Shown here one piece after another: positions 5,051 through 12,400 of a DNA stretch of 14,518 bases (its first letter is position 1; each line of letters opens with the position of its first letter). A program made the translations under genes and the position numbers. The notes under the pieces are model-generated. The model searched no databases. It was not told the origin of the DNA and saw only the letters and a program-made list of their open reading frames with translations. Source of the DNA: an uncultured Clostridium sp. (GTDB taxonomy: Bacteria; Bacillota; Clostridia; TANB77; CAG-508); assembly GCA_900551615.1 (NCBI GenBank), contig URWN01000033.1:1-14518 (forward strand), read 5' to 3'.

Positions 5051-5629
5051 ATGAAATTTATACGTATTTGTTTATTAGTTTGTGGCTTGATGTTAGCCTT
5101 TGTCGGAGTAACATATGCAAGCTCATTTTCTGTTTCCGCAGATAAATATGGAAAAGTAGAAGGCAATGGCATAGAATTTAGTTTTCCAGAAAATAATAAT
5201 ACCATTCAAATTGCATTCTTAACAAAAGATAATGAAAGATATTTAATTGTAGGTAAAGATGGAGAACCTATTTATGCAGCCAAAATACCAAATGTAAAAT
5301 ATGTAAGAGTAAAGCAAGTATATGATACAGAAACAGGAAAATATGCTTATATTATATCGGGAAGTATAAATAGTATGGGGGATTCAGATTTGTCGCTTTT
5401 GATGGGTTATGATGAACAAAAAGAGGCATGGCAACTATATGTAAATCCAATAAATTATTATAATCCTTTAGGAAAATATGCTGAAGCAAATATATATGTA
5501 GAAAATGGAGAACTTATTTTAGCATATAGAGTGATGTCCCTACATCCAAAAGCACAAGAATATCATTTCTTCTGGGACGAAAATAGCAATTGGTTCGGCT
5601 ATAAAGATTATGGAATAGTTCAACATTAA
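5051..5629 (+). CDS. Secreted protein of unknown function
   Basis: 192 residues from the ATG at 5051, chosen because GGGAGG stands 8 nt before it and a typical signal peptide begins there (basic MKFIR, hydrophobic core, probable cleavage after TYA, about residue 23). A longer frame from a TTG at 4970 would bury the signal peptide. The mature part is rich in aromatic residues and looks mostly beta (IEFSFPENNNTIQIAFL, RYLIVGKDG, WQLYVNP, ELILAYRVM), ending FFWDENSNWFGYKDYG. No Cys remains after the signal peptide, and I see no enzyme motif or cell-wall anchor. It may be periplasmic or exported. It neighbours another unknown secreted protein with a very similar upstream box, so common regulation is likely. 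Confidence 0.7.
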   Translation: MKFIRICLLVCGLMLAFVGVTYASSFSVSADKYGKVEGNGIEFSFPENNNTIQIAFLTKDNERYLIVGKDGEPIYAAKIPNVKYVRVKQVYDTETGKYAYIISGSINSMGDSDLSLLMGYDEQKEAWQLYVNPINYYNPLGKYAEANIYVENGELILAYRVMSLHPKAQEYHFFWDENSNWFGYKDYGIVQH

Positions 5630-5651
5630 TTTTTAAATTAATATATTAAGA

Positions 5652-5700
5652 AAAAGGCTTGATTTAATAGTTAATAAAATTATTAAGTCAAGCCTTTTAT
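5652..5700 (+). terminator. Strong terminator of the second secreted-protein gene
   Basis: An 18-bp stem with one G-U pair: AAAAGGCTTGATTTAATA (5652-5669) with TATTAAGTCAAGCCTTTT (5681-5698), loop of 11 nt, ending in T. The A-rich left arm makes it usable in both directions. Confidence 0.9.
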
Positions 5701-5767
5701 AATGGTTTATTTAATATACATATAGTTTTTTTTCATAAATGATTTAATGTTTTATATTAATAAATAT

Positions 5768-5776
5768 TGGTATAAT
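5768..5776 (+). promoter_or_regulatory. Extended -10 promoter of the nuclease-like gene
   Basis: TGGTATAAT is a perfect extended -10 element (TG-n-TATAAT). No good -35 box stands 17 nt upstream, as is usual for extended -10 promoters. Transcription would start near 5783, giving a leader of about 30 nt. Confidence 0.6.
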
Positions 5777-5812
5777 TAGAGATGATTTGATAATATTTTG
5801 TAGGTGAGTATA

Positions 5813-6706
5813 ATGTCAGAAATAAAGTTATTTAGTATAAAGAATGATGTAAAACAATTGATACCGTCAGAAGTTTTATTAGAAAAAGAATTGCAAAATT
5901 TAATAGAAGATAATATGGAAAAATTCTTTGGTGTTCGATTTTTAAAAAGCGAATATGTTATAACTAATGGAAGAATGGATAGCATAGGAATTGATGAAAA
6001 TAATTGTCCTGTAATTGTAGAGTATAAGCGTAGTAGTAATGAAAATATTATAAATCAAGGATTGTTTTACTTAGATTGGCTTTTAGACCATAAAGATGCT
6101 TTTCATATGTTAGTTGCCGAAAAATATGGTTATGAATATGTAAAAAATATTGATTGGTCTGCACCATGTGTTATTTGTATTGCGAGTAATTTTACACGAT
6201 ACGATATACATGCTATTAATCAAATGCAAAAAAATATAAAATTAGTAAAGTATAAGAAATATAGTAATGATTTGATTTTATTTGAGCATTTAAATTCACC
6301 AAAAGTAGAAAATATTGTTCATCAAAAAGATTTGATTAGTAGGAAAAATAATAATTATAAAACTTATGTAGAAAAATTAAAAACTGTTCCAGAAAAAATA
6401 AATATATTATATGATTCTATTTGTAATTATATAGAATCTCTAGGTGATGATATAGAGTCTAACCAATTAAAATATTATTTGGCATATAAAAAAGTTCAAA
6501 ATATGGCATGTATTGAACTTTATAATAAATATGTTGCCATTTATTTAAAATTAAATCCTGATAAGATTAAATTAGAAGAAGGATTTACTAGGGATATGAG
6601 AAATATAGGGCATTATGGAACTGGCGATTTAGAAATAATTATTAAAGATGAACAAAGTTTTGAAAAGGCTAAAAGTTTAATAGAAAAAGCATATAATGAA
6701 ATGTAA
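5813..6706 (+). CDS. PD-(D/E)XK nuclease-like protein with DUF5655 C-terminus
   Basis: 297 residues from the ATG at 5813, 6 nt behind AGGTG; a GTG at 5804 lies inside that site. The N-terminal part has the NucS/DUF91-like pattern: LLEKELQNLIEDNMEKFFG, then GRMDSIGID with Arg54 and Asp56, then PVIVEYKR with Glu70 and Lys72, then NQGLFYLDWLLDH with Gln82. This is the D...ExK core of the PD-(D/E)XK nuclease fold. The C-terminal 110 or so residues (SLGDDIE, LKYYLAYKKVQNMACIE, RDMRNIGHYGTGDLEI) are the DUF5655 domain. Known: such proteins are common and often called putative transporters or endonucleases, with no firm function. Here it stands alone between two terminators with no methylase or helicase. 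DNA end or mismatch processing is a guess. Confidence 0.85.
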   Translation: MSEIKLFSIKNDVKQLIPSEVLLEKELQNLIEDNMEKFFGVRFLKSEYVITNGRMDSIGIDENNCPVIVEYKRSSNENIINQGLFYLDWLLDHKDAFHMLVAEKYGYEYVKNIDWSAPCVICIASNFTRYDIHAINQMQKNIKLVKYKKYSNDLILFEHLNSPKVENIVHQKDLISRKNNNYKTYVEKLKTVPEKINILYDSICNYIESLGDDIESNQLKYYLAYKKVQNMACIELYNKYVAIYLKLNPDKIKLEEGFTRDMRNIGHYGTGDLEIIIKDEQSFEKAKSLIEKAYNEM

Positions 6707-6734
6707 AAGCAGGTAAATAATACCTGCTTTTTTT
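6706..6734. terminator. Bidirectional terminator between convergent genes
   Basis: AAAGCAGGTA (6706-6715) pairs perfectly with TACCTGCTTT (6721-6730), loop AATAA. TTTTTTT follows on the plus strand and CTTTTAC on the minus strand. The stem begins at the last base of the nuclease stop codon and the T tract overlaps the stop of the convergent nucleotidase gene, so 29 bp serve both genes. Confidence 0.9.
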
Positions 6735-8361
6735 ATTTGATAATTGTTATGCGATTTTGACCATATGGATTGGCATATTCATTACCGATAGTGGCATTAA
6801 GATAATTTTGAATGTATTCGATGATTACATCTGTTTCGGATAGTTCTTCATTTTGAAGTATAGGGCTGTCTTTGAACATTGTCATACCATTGCCAGCGAA
6901 TTTCAAGATATAAGAAGTTCCACCAATGGTATATTTTTTATTTAAATCTAAATCTTTACCATTTATTTTTACGTTTTGAACACGATAAGCACCATCTACT
7001 TTTATGAAATTACCTTTTTCATCAGTTATTACAGATGATGGGATTTTGCTATTAATCGTATAAGTAGCACCAGAGATTTGCATAAATCCACCAAATTCTT
7101 CAGGGTAACGGCTAGCACCCATTTCTAAAGCGTCTAAGAGCTGTTGTCCTGTGATTTCTAGGACTACACACATATTACCGAATGGAAACGTTGTCAAAAT
7201 ATCATTATAGGAAAAATCGCCCATAGGTAATTCATTGCGGATTGCTCCACCATTGCAGATTGCTACATCAGTATTTAAAACTATTCTATAAGCATCAGTT
7301 ACAAAATCGCCAAGATTTGTTTCGCCATTTCTGATTAAGCGTATATTAGTATTAGGATCGTTAGTGGTGAGTTTTACTGTATTTGTTCCGATTATTTGAT
7401 TGAGCAAAGGTGCATATTTATTCTTTTCTTCATTGATTAAGTCGGTAGTTTTTTGATTGGTTTTTGTTAAATCATTGATTAATTCAGTGGAGATTTTACC
7501 TTGTGGTGTGATGGTCAATTTACCAATATTTTGAAGTTTGGTGCCTGTTTGAGTGATGAGAACATTTTTTCCTTGTTTATTTTTAGCTATAAAAGTAGGA
7601 ATAACTTCATGAGAATGACCATCAATGATAGCGTCAATACCTTGTGTATTTTGAGCTACAGCAAGGCTACTCCAGCGAGGTGTGATACCATTCATGCCTA
7701 GATGAGCTACTAAAAAGACATAATCTACGTCTAGTTTTTGCACTGTATCTACAGTATTTTGGATATTAGTATATAATTTTTTGCCAGTAGCGTCTTCATT
7801 AAAGGAATAAATAAAATTTCCCTTATCGTCTTGAAAATAAGCAGGTGTAGAAGAATTGAGTGTTTCAGGCGTTGTAACACCTATTAAAGCTATTTTTTTA
7901 TCATCGAATTGGAAAATTTTGTAAGCTGGCAATAAATTTTTTCCTGTAATTGTATTTACTAAATTAGAACTATAATAACCGCAAGATAATTTGTCGTTTA
8001 AAGTGAGAAATCTATCCATACCATAATCAAATTCATGATTGCCAGGAATAGCAAAATCATAACCTATTTCATTCATGATGTTGATGATAGCTTCGCCAGT
8101 GGATAATTTGCCGATAGGAGCCCCTTGAATGGCATCACCTGCGTCAACTAAAGTAATATATGGTGTATCTTGTTGTAAATCTTCTTTGTATTGAGCTAGT
8201 TTAGTATATCCTAGATTATCTTCGATACCACAATGAACATCATTAGTGTATAAGATGATGATATCTTTTTGTATAGCCCATGCAGAATTTGGTATAAAAA
8301 TAAAACAAAAAGTAAGTAAAGCAAGAAATAATTGACGAATTTTTAGTTGATAAATGTGCAT
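6733..8361 (-). CDS. Secreted bifunctional metallophosphatase/5'-nucleotidase
   Basis: 542 residues of the UshA/5'-nucleotidase family, complete in both domains. A signal peptide spans 1-29 (cleavage after AWA). The N-terminal calcineurin-like metallophosphatase domain has the two-metal motifs TNDVHCG (Asp41, His43), DAGDAIQG (Asp76), GNHEFDYG (Asn108, His109), VAHLG and DGHSHE. The C-terminal 5'-nucleotidase domain (about 340-520) has GETNLGDFVTDA, ICNGGAIRNE and TTFPFGN, which form the substrate pocket in the family. Known role: hydrolysis of extracellular nucleotides to nucleosides and phosphate. The exact substrate (AMP, UDP-sugar or 2',3'-cyclic nucleotide) cannot be read. No sortase motif, lipobox or C-terminal anchor is present. 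AAAGGAGGT stands 6 nt before the ATG. The gene is monocistronic, and its products would feed nucleoside and deoxyribose use. Confidence 0.95.
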   Translation of the reverse strand: MHIYQLKIRQLFLALLTFCFIFIPNSAWAIQKDIIILYTNDVHCGIEDNLGYTKLAQYKEDLQQDTPYITLVDAGDAIQGAPIGKLSTGEAIINIMNEIGYDFAIPGNHEFDYGMDRFLTLNDKLSCGYYSSNLVNTITGKNLLPAYKIFQFDDKKIALIGVTTPETLNSSTPAYFQDDKGNFIYSFNEDATGKKLYTNIQNTVDTVQKLDVDYVFLVAHLGMNGITPRWSSLAVAQNTQGIDAIIDGHSHEVIPTFIAKNKQGKNVLITQTGTKLQNIGKLTITPQGKISTELINDLTKTNQKTTDLINEEKNKYAPLLNQIIGTNTVKLTTNDPNTNIRLIRNGETNLGDFVTDAYRIVLNTDVAICNGGAIRNELPMGDFSYNDILTTFPFGNMCVVLEITGQQLLDALEMGASRYPEEFGGFMQISGATYTINSKIPSSVITDEKGNFIKVDGAYRVQNVKINGKDLDLNKKYTIGGTSYILKFAGNGMTMFKDSPILQNEELSETDVIIEYIQNYLNATIGNEYANPYGQNRITIIK

Positions 8362-8440
8362 AATAGAACCTCCTTTGAATAAAAAAATATATATAGATAT
8401 TATATATTAGAATGATATTTTTAGGATAGTTGGGTTTAAT

Positions 8441-8468
8441 TTGCTAAATTAATTTATTATTGTATAAT
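8441..8468 (+). promoter_or_regulatory. Sigma-70-type promoter of the UPF0126 gene
   Basis: TTGCTA (8441-8446), a 16-nt spacer, and a perfect TATAAT (8463-8468). The start would lie near 8475, giving a leader of about 45 nt before the ATG at 8520. Confidence 0.7.
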
Positions 8469-8519
8469 GTATGCAGAAATTAATATTAGTTGGAAATCTT
8501 TTTAGAAAGGTGGATAGTT

Positions 8520-9152
8520 ATGATTTTTTTATGGACTTTTTTTGAGATTGCAGGAACAATTGCTTTTGCTATTTCAGGTGCTTTGGTAGGAATATCAAGA
8601 CGTATGGATATTTTTGGTATATTGGTATTGGCTTTAAGCACAGCTATTGGTGGCGGTATTATTCGTGATGTTTTGGTGGGAAATATTCCTCCAAATTCTT
8701 TTAAGACTTCGTTATATATAGTGCTTACAACAGTCATTACTTTTATTATCTTTTTTATTTATCGTAACCAAATTTTACGATATATGTCGAGAAGAAAACT
8801 TCGTAAAATGTATTTATTAGCAGATACTTTAGGGTTAGCTTCATTTACAGTTACAGGGACTACAATAGGCTTTAATGCTTATCCTGAATATCCACTATTT
8901 GCGATTACATTGGGATTGATAACAGCTGTAGGTGGCGGTATTATTCGTGATGTATTAGCGCAAAGAATACCTTCAGTATTACAAGAAGAAATATATGCAT
9001 TGCCATCTATAATTGGAGGAATAGTATTTTACCTTATAGCGATTATAGGCGATGATTATTGGTATTTGGCATCACCTATATCCTTTTTTGTAGTATTTTT
9101 CTTGCGTATGATAGGTATTTACTATCATTTGAGTTTGCCGAAAGTGCGTTAA
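8520..9152 (+). CDS. UPF0126/TRIC-type membrane protein (YicG/YadS family)
   Basis: 210 residues from the ATG at 8520, 6 nt behind AAAGGTGG; a TTG at 8490 would only add a polar stretch. The protein is an internal duplication of a three-helix unit. Repeat 1 has AFAISGALVG and IGGGIIRDVL (Gly44-46, Arg49, Asp50). Repeat 2 has SFTVTGTTIG and VGGGIIRDVL (Gly138-140, Arg143, Asp144), 94 residues later. Known: this fold is shared with trimeric intracellular cation channels, and bacterial members have been described as cation channels or as glycine transporters. The substrate here is open. The DNA of the two GGGIIRDV motifs is identical over 23 nt. A LysR regulator gene follows after 29 bp and is probably cotranscribed. 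Confidence 0.9.
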   Translation: MIFLWTFFEIAGTIAFAISGALVGISRRMDIFGILVLALSTAIGGGIIRDVLVGNIPPNSFKTSLYIVLTTVITFIIFFIYRNQILRYMSRRKLRKMYLLADTLGLASFTVTGTTIGFNAYPEYPLFAITLGLITAVGGGIIRDVLAQRIPSVLQEEIYALPSIIGGIVFYLIAIIGDDYWYLASPISFFVVFFLRMIGIYYHLSLPKVR

Positions 9153-9181
9153 TAATTAAAAAATAGGAGTAAAGGAAGAAT

Positions 9182-10096
9182 ATGACTTTACAACAATTAA
9201 AATACATTATAGAAATTGTAAATTGTGGTTCAATGAATTTAGCAGCTCAAAAATTATTTGTTTCTCAACCTAGTTTATCAAATGCGGTTAAAGAATTAGA
9301 GAAAGAGTTGGGTATTGAGATTTTCATTCGCACTAATAAAGGTGTAACTTTATCTTCTAGTGGACAGGAATTTTTAGGTTATGCAAGACAGATTATTGAG
9401 CAAACTGAATTATTAGAACAGCGTTATCATAAAGATAAGCCAGCACGAAGATTATTAGCTGTATCTACACAACATTATGCTTTTTCTGTGAATGCTTTTG
9501 TAAATTTAATTAAAGAATATGCTCAAGATGAATATGATTTTACATTAAGAGAAACGAAAACACATGAAATCATTGATGATGTAAAAAACATGCGTAGTGA
9601 GATTGGTGTATTGTACTTAAGTAAATTTAATGAACAAGTAATACGCAAAATACTCCAAGAAAATGATTTATGTTTTAAAGAATTATTTACGGCTAATCCA
9701 CATGTATTTTTATCAGCTAAACACCCATTAGCAGGTAAGAAGATTGTTACTTTTGATGATTTAGAACCATATCCTTGTCTTTCTTTTGAGCAGGGAATTT
9801 ATAATTCTTTTTATTTTGCCGAAGAGATACATTCAACAATATCTCATCGCAAAAATATTTATGTCAGTGATAGAGCGACTTTATTTAACTTAGCTATAGG
9901 CTTAAATGGTTATACTATATCTACAGGTGTATTGAGTGAAGATTTAAATGGTACAAATATAATTGCCATTCCACTTGATAGCGATGAAAAAATCTGTGTG
10001 GGTTATATTTATAATAAATATAATCATTTAAGTAAATTGGCTCAAAGCTATATAAAAAAATTAGAACATTATATAGCTTTAAGTGCAAAGTTGTAA
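9182..10096 (+). CDS. LysR family transcriptional regulator
   Basis: 304 residues, full LTTR length. The N-terminal winged helix-turn-helix is at about 1-60 (SMNLAAQKLFVSQPSLSNAV, then KELEKELGIEIFIRTNKGVT), with the linker helix to about 85. The substrate-binding domain runs from about 92 (AVSTQHYAFSVNAFVNLIKE) to about 295. Blocks such as RETKTHEIIDDV, YPCLSFEQG, NSFYFAEE and VSDRATLFNLAIGLNGYTIS mark a subfamily I have seen in Bacillota and cannot tie to a named regulon. AAAGGAAG lies just upstream of the ATG. It sits 29 bp behind the UPF0126 gene in the same direction. LysR genes more often lie divergent from their target, so it may control the shared transcript or a distant gene. No strong terminator follows; a weak TGCAATA/TATTGTA hairpin lies at about 10110-10127. 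Confidence 0.93.
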   Translation: MTLQQLKYIIEIVNCGSMNLAAQKLFVSQPSLSNAVKELEKELGIEIFIRTNKGVTLSSSGQEFLGYARQIIEQTELLEQRYHKDKPARRLLAVSTQHYAFSVNAFVNLIKEYAQDEYDFTLRETKTHEIIDDVKNMRSEIGVLYLSKFNEQVIRKILQENDLCFKELFTANPHVFLSAKHPLAGKKIVTFDDLEPYPCLSFEQGIYNSFYFAEEIHSTISHRKNIYVSDRATLFNLAIGLNGYTISTGVLSEDLNGTNIIAIPLDSDEKICVGYIYNKYNHLSKLAQSYIKKLEHYIALSAKL

Positions 10097-10148
10097 GACT
10101 TTTATTAAACTGCAATAAAAATATTGTAAAATTTATTTAAGAAAATAC

Positions 10149-10177
10149 TTGACTTTAGAAGTCATTTACTTTAAAAT
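10149..10177 (+). promoter_or_regulatory. Strong sigma-70 promoter of rplM-rpsI
   Basis: TTGACT (10149-10154), exactly 17 nt, then TAAAAT (10172-10177). The start would fall near 10184. Confidence 0.85.
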
Positions 10178-10183
10178 ATCTTC

Positions 10184-10295
10184 GTATGACGTTCGATGAC
10201 GGCTTCCACTAGCCCCGGAACCGTGCAAAGGACATCTATTGAGAAAAAAGATTCAATATTAAATAGTTGAAAATTGTACAGGGAGGGATATACAA
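10184..10295 (+). promoter_or_regulatory. Structured leader of rplM-rpsI, candidate L13 autoregulatory leader
   Basis: About 110 nt between the predicted start site and the GTG of rplM, noticeably more GC-rich than other spacers. A hairpin joins ACGGCTTCC (10199-10207) and GGAACCGT (10217-10224) with a bulged C and a loop ACTAGCCCC. Farther on, TTCAAT (10252-10257) can pair either with ATTGA upstream or, as TTCAA, with TTGAA at 10267-10271, two mutually exclusive folds. Known: rplM-rpsI transcripts of low-GC Bacillota carry the L13 leader (Rfam RF00555), bound by free L13. I cannot confirm from memory that this sequence matches that model. Confidence 0.55.
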
Positions 10296-10736
10296 GTGAA
10301 AACAACATTCATGGCAAACGCTGCTAACGTTGAACGTAAATGGTACGTAGTTGATGCAGAAGGCCAGACAGTAGGTAGATTAGCTGCTGAAGTTGCAAAA
10401 GTACTTCGCGGTAAACATAAACCAACATTCACACCACATGTTGACACTGGTGATTTTGTCATCGTAGTTAATGCTGATAAAGTGGTATTCAGCGGTAAAA
10501 AATTAACTGATAAAACTTATTTCCGTCATTCTGGATATCCAGGAGGCACAACTTTTACAACTCCTCAGAAAATGCTCGCAACACAGCCTGAGAAAGTTGT
10601 AGAAATGGCTGTTCGTGGTATGCTTCCTAAAAATAAATTAGGTGCACAGATGTACAGAAAACTTAATGTTTATGCTGGCCCAGAACATCCACATGCTGCT
10701 CAGAAACCAGAAGTTTTGGAATTAAATATTAGATAA
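10296..10736 (+). CDS. rplM: 50S ribosomal protein L13
   Basis: 146 residues, full length. The GTG at 10296 is chosen as start because GGGAGGGA stands 7 nt upstream and the product then begins MKTTFMAN, matching the family start (MRTT-MAN in Bacillus, MKTF in E. coli). Signature stretches are WYVVDAEGQTVGRLA, RGKHKPTFTPHVDTGD, VRGMLPKNKLG and KLNVYAGPEHPHAAQ. L13 is one of the early-binding proteins of the large subunit and in some bacteria represses its own operon. rpsI follows after 23 bp in the universal rplM-rpsI order. Codon use here (more Cxx, GGC and CGT) differs from the AT-rich neighbours, as expected of a highly expressed gene. Confidence 0.98.
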   Translation: MKTTFMANAANVERKWYVVDAEGQTVGRLAAEVAKVLRGKHKPTFTPHVDTGDFVIVVNADKVVFSGKKLTDKTYFRHSGYPGGTTFTTPQKMLATQPEKVVEMAVRGMLPKNKLGAQMYRKLNVYAGPEHPHAAQKPEVLELNIR

Positions 10737-10759
10737 TACTTGGAAGGAGGAACAATATA

Positions 10760-11149
10760 ATGGCAGTATCCTACTACGGCACAGGCCGCAGAAAGACTTC
10801 AGTTGCTAGAGTTCGTCTGGTTCCAGGTGAAGGCAACGTTGTAATCAATGGCCGTCATATTGATGAATATTTCGGCATTAAAACTTTAGATTTAATCGTT
10901 AAACAGCCTCTTAACTTAACTGAAACAGCTGATAAATATGATGTTATCGCTAACGTTCAGGGTGGTGGCCCTTCCGGTCAGGCTGGTGCTATTCGTCACG
11001 GTATTTCCCGTGCTTTATTAGAACTTGATGCTGAACTTCGTCCTGCTCTTAAAAAAGCTGGATTCTTAACACGTGACCCACGTGAAAAAGAACGTCGTAA
11101 ATACGGTCTCAAAAAAGCTCGTAAAGCATCTCAGTTCTCCAAACGTTAA
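10760..11149 (+). CDS. rpsI: 30S ribosomal protein S9
   Basis: 129 residues, full length. It starts AVSYYGTGRRKTSVARVRL, the S9 signature, with VQGGGPSGQAGAIRHGISRA in the middle and the basic tail KKARKASQFSKR. The C-terminal KR pair is the part that reaches the P-site tRNA in the small subunit. AAGGAGG stands 8 nt before the ATG. It is the second gene of the rplM transcript, closed by a terminator at 11174-11213. Codon use is as biased as in rplM. Confidence 0.98.
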   Translation: MAVSYYGTGRRKTSVARVRLVPGEGNVVINGRHIDEYFGIKTLDLIVKQPLNLTETADKYDVIANVQGGGPSGQAGAIRHGISRALLELDAELRPALKKAGFLTRDPREKERRKYGLKKARKASQFSKR

Positions 11150-11173
11150 TCACATACGATTATCAAAGAGAAT

Positions 11174-11213
11174 ACAAAGCTCACAATCTTTCTGGTTGTG
11201 GGCTTTTTCTTTT
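11174..11213 (+). terminator. Terminator of rplM-rpsI
   Basis: AAAGCTCACAATC (11176-11188) pairs with GGTTGTGGGCTTT (11194-11206) with two G-U pairs and a 5-nt loop, followed by TTTTTCTTTT. Confidence 0.9.
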
Positions 11214-11277
11214 ATTTTTTATATGTTAAGATATAAATGCTAATTTTGCAGTTTAATATAATATAAAGGGGGTGTAA

Positions 11278-12216
11278 ATGATGGAACAAAATAAGGATAG
11301 ACTTAGTATTGATGTTGCCAAGCTTTATTATAAATCAGATTATAGCCAACAACAGATAGCCAATAAATTAAATTTATCAAGACCTACAGTATCAAGATTG
11401 TTGCAATATGCAAAAGAAAAAGGTTTTGTGCAGATAAATATAGCTGACCCTATAGAAGATAACAGCTCCTTAGAAGAAGCCTTATGTGAGAAATATAATT
11501 TAGATGTGGTAAAGATTGCTTATGCGCCTTTAAATACGACAAATGAGATTAAAAAATCCATAAGTATGAAAGCAGCGGATTATTTATATGAAATAGTTAA
11601 AGATGGCGATATTATTGGTGTAAGTTGGGGAACTACTATCTATAATATGGCTTTAAATTTAAAACATAAAGCATTAAAAGGCGTGCAGATTGTACAATTA
11701 AAGGGTGGGATAAGTCATTCACAAAGCAATACATACGCTTACGAAGTAGTAGAATTATTTTCAGAAGCGTTTTCTACAGTAGGACGATATTTACCGCTTC
11801 CAGTAATGTTTGATACTGCACAGATAAAAGAATTAATTGAAAGAGATAAACATATTAAAAAGATTTTAGATTTGGGACGACAGGCTAATATTGCTGTTTT
11901 TACAGTAGGTACTGTAAAAAATGACGCTTTATTATTTAGATTGGGTTATATTGATAAAAAAGATAGAGATATTATACAAAATAGAGCAGTGGGTGATATC
12001 TGTTCAAGATTTATTGATGCTCAGGGTAATATTTGTGATAAAGAATTAGATGAACGTACAGTAGGAATAAAACTAGAGGATTTGAAAGAAAAGGAAAAAC
12101 GTGTTTTAGTAGCCGGAAGTAAACGTAAAATTTCAGCAATAAAAGCAACTTTAGTTGGTGAAATTGCTAATATTTTAATTACAGATCAATATACAGCACA
12201 AGAATTATTAAAATAG
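11278..12216 (+). CDS. deoR: SorC-family deoxyribonucleoside regulator DeoR
   Basis: 312 residues. The N-terminal helix-turn-helix is at about 22-50 (YSQQQIANKLNLSRPTVSRL, then LQYAKEKGFVQI). From about 60 the SorC/DeoR-C sugar-phosphate binding domain follows, with GDIIGVSWGTTIYNMA, QIVQLKGGIS, VGDICSRFIDAQG and KRVLVAGSKRKISAI. Start region, length and motifs are those of Bacillus subtilis DeoR, the repressor of the dra-nupC-pdp operon that answers to deoxyribose-5-phosphate. deoC follows immediately, which supports the name. Two ATGs stand in tandem; GGGGGTG is 3 nt from the first and 6 nt from the second (11281), so the second may be used. It has its own terminator, so deoC is transcribed separately, probably from a promoter that DeoR controls. 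Confidence 0.9.
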   Translation: MMEQNKDRLSIDVAKLYYKSDYSQQQIANKLNLSRPTVSRLLQYAKEKGFVQINIADPIEDNSSLEEALCEKYNLDVVKIAYAPLNTTNEIKKSISMKAADYLYEIVKDGDIIGVSWGTTIYNMALNLKHKALKGVQIVQLKGGISHSQSNTYAYEVVELFSEAFSTVGRYLPLPVMFDTAQIKELIERDKHIKKILDLGRQANIAVFTVGTVKNDALLFRLGYIDKKDRDIIQNRAVGDICSRFIDAQGNICDKELDERTVGIKLEDLKEKEKRVLVAGSKRKISAIKATLVGEIANILITDQYTAQELLK

Positions 12217-12227
12217 AAAACTAATAA

Positions 12228-12269
12228 AAAACTCACATTAATTAAGATAAAATTAATGTGAGTTTTTTT
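12228..12269 (+). terminator. Terminator of deoR
   Basis: A perfect 16-bp stem: AAAACTCACATTAATT (12228-12243) with AATTAATGTGAGTTTT (12251-12266), loop AAGATAA, T run to 12269. It separates deoR from deoC. Confidence 0.92.
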
Positions 12270-12328
12270 ATTAGTTTACATGTGTTGAAATTATGTAAAA
12301 AAAATAATGAAAATTTTTTCTAAATCTA

Positions 12329-12357
12329 TTTACTTTTGTTCATAAAAATGTTATCAT
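12329..12357 (+). promoter_or_regulatory. Probable promoter of deoC
   Basis: TTTACT (12329-12334), 17 nt, TATCAT (12352-12357). Behind it lies the 8-bp palindrome AGCTAGCT at about 12373-12380. I could not recognise a clear copy of the Bacillus DeoR operator (ATTGAA with an inverted TTCAAT), though DeoR control is expected. Confidence 0.5.
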
Positions 12358-12400
12358 AATTTCAGAAAGAAGAGCTAGCTAGTATTTAGGAGGAAAAATT

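Noticed and set aside
12290..12400. DeoR operator upstream of deoC
   Set aside because: I looked for an ATTGAA...TTCAAT type inverted repeat and found only partial half sites, so no operator is annotated.
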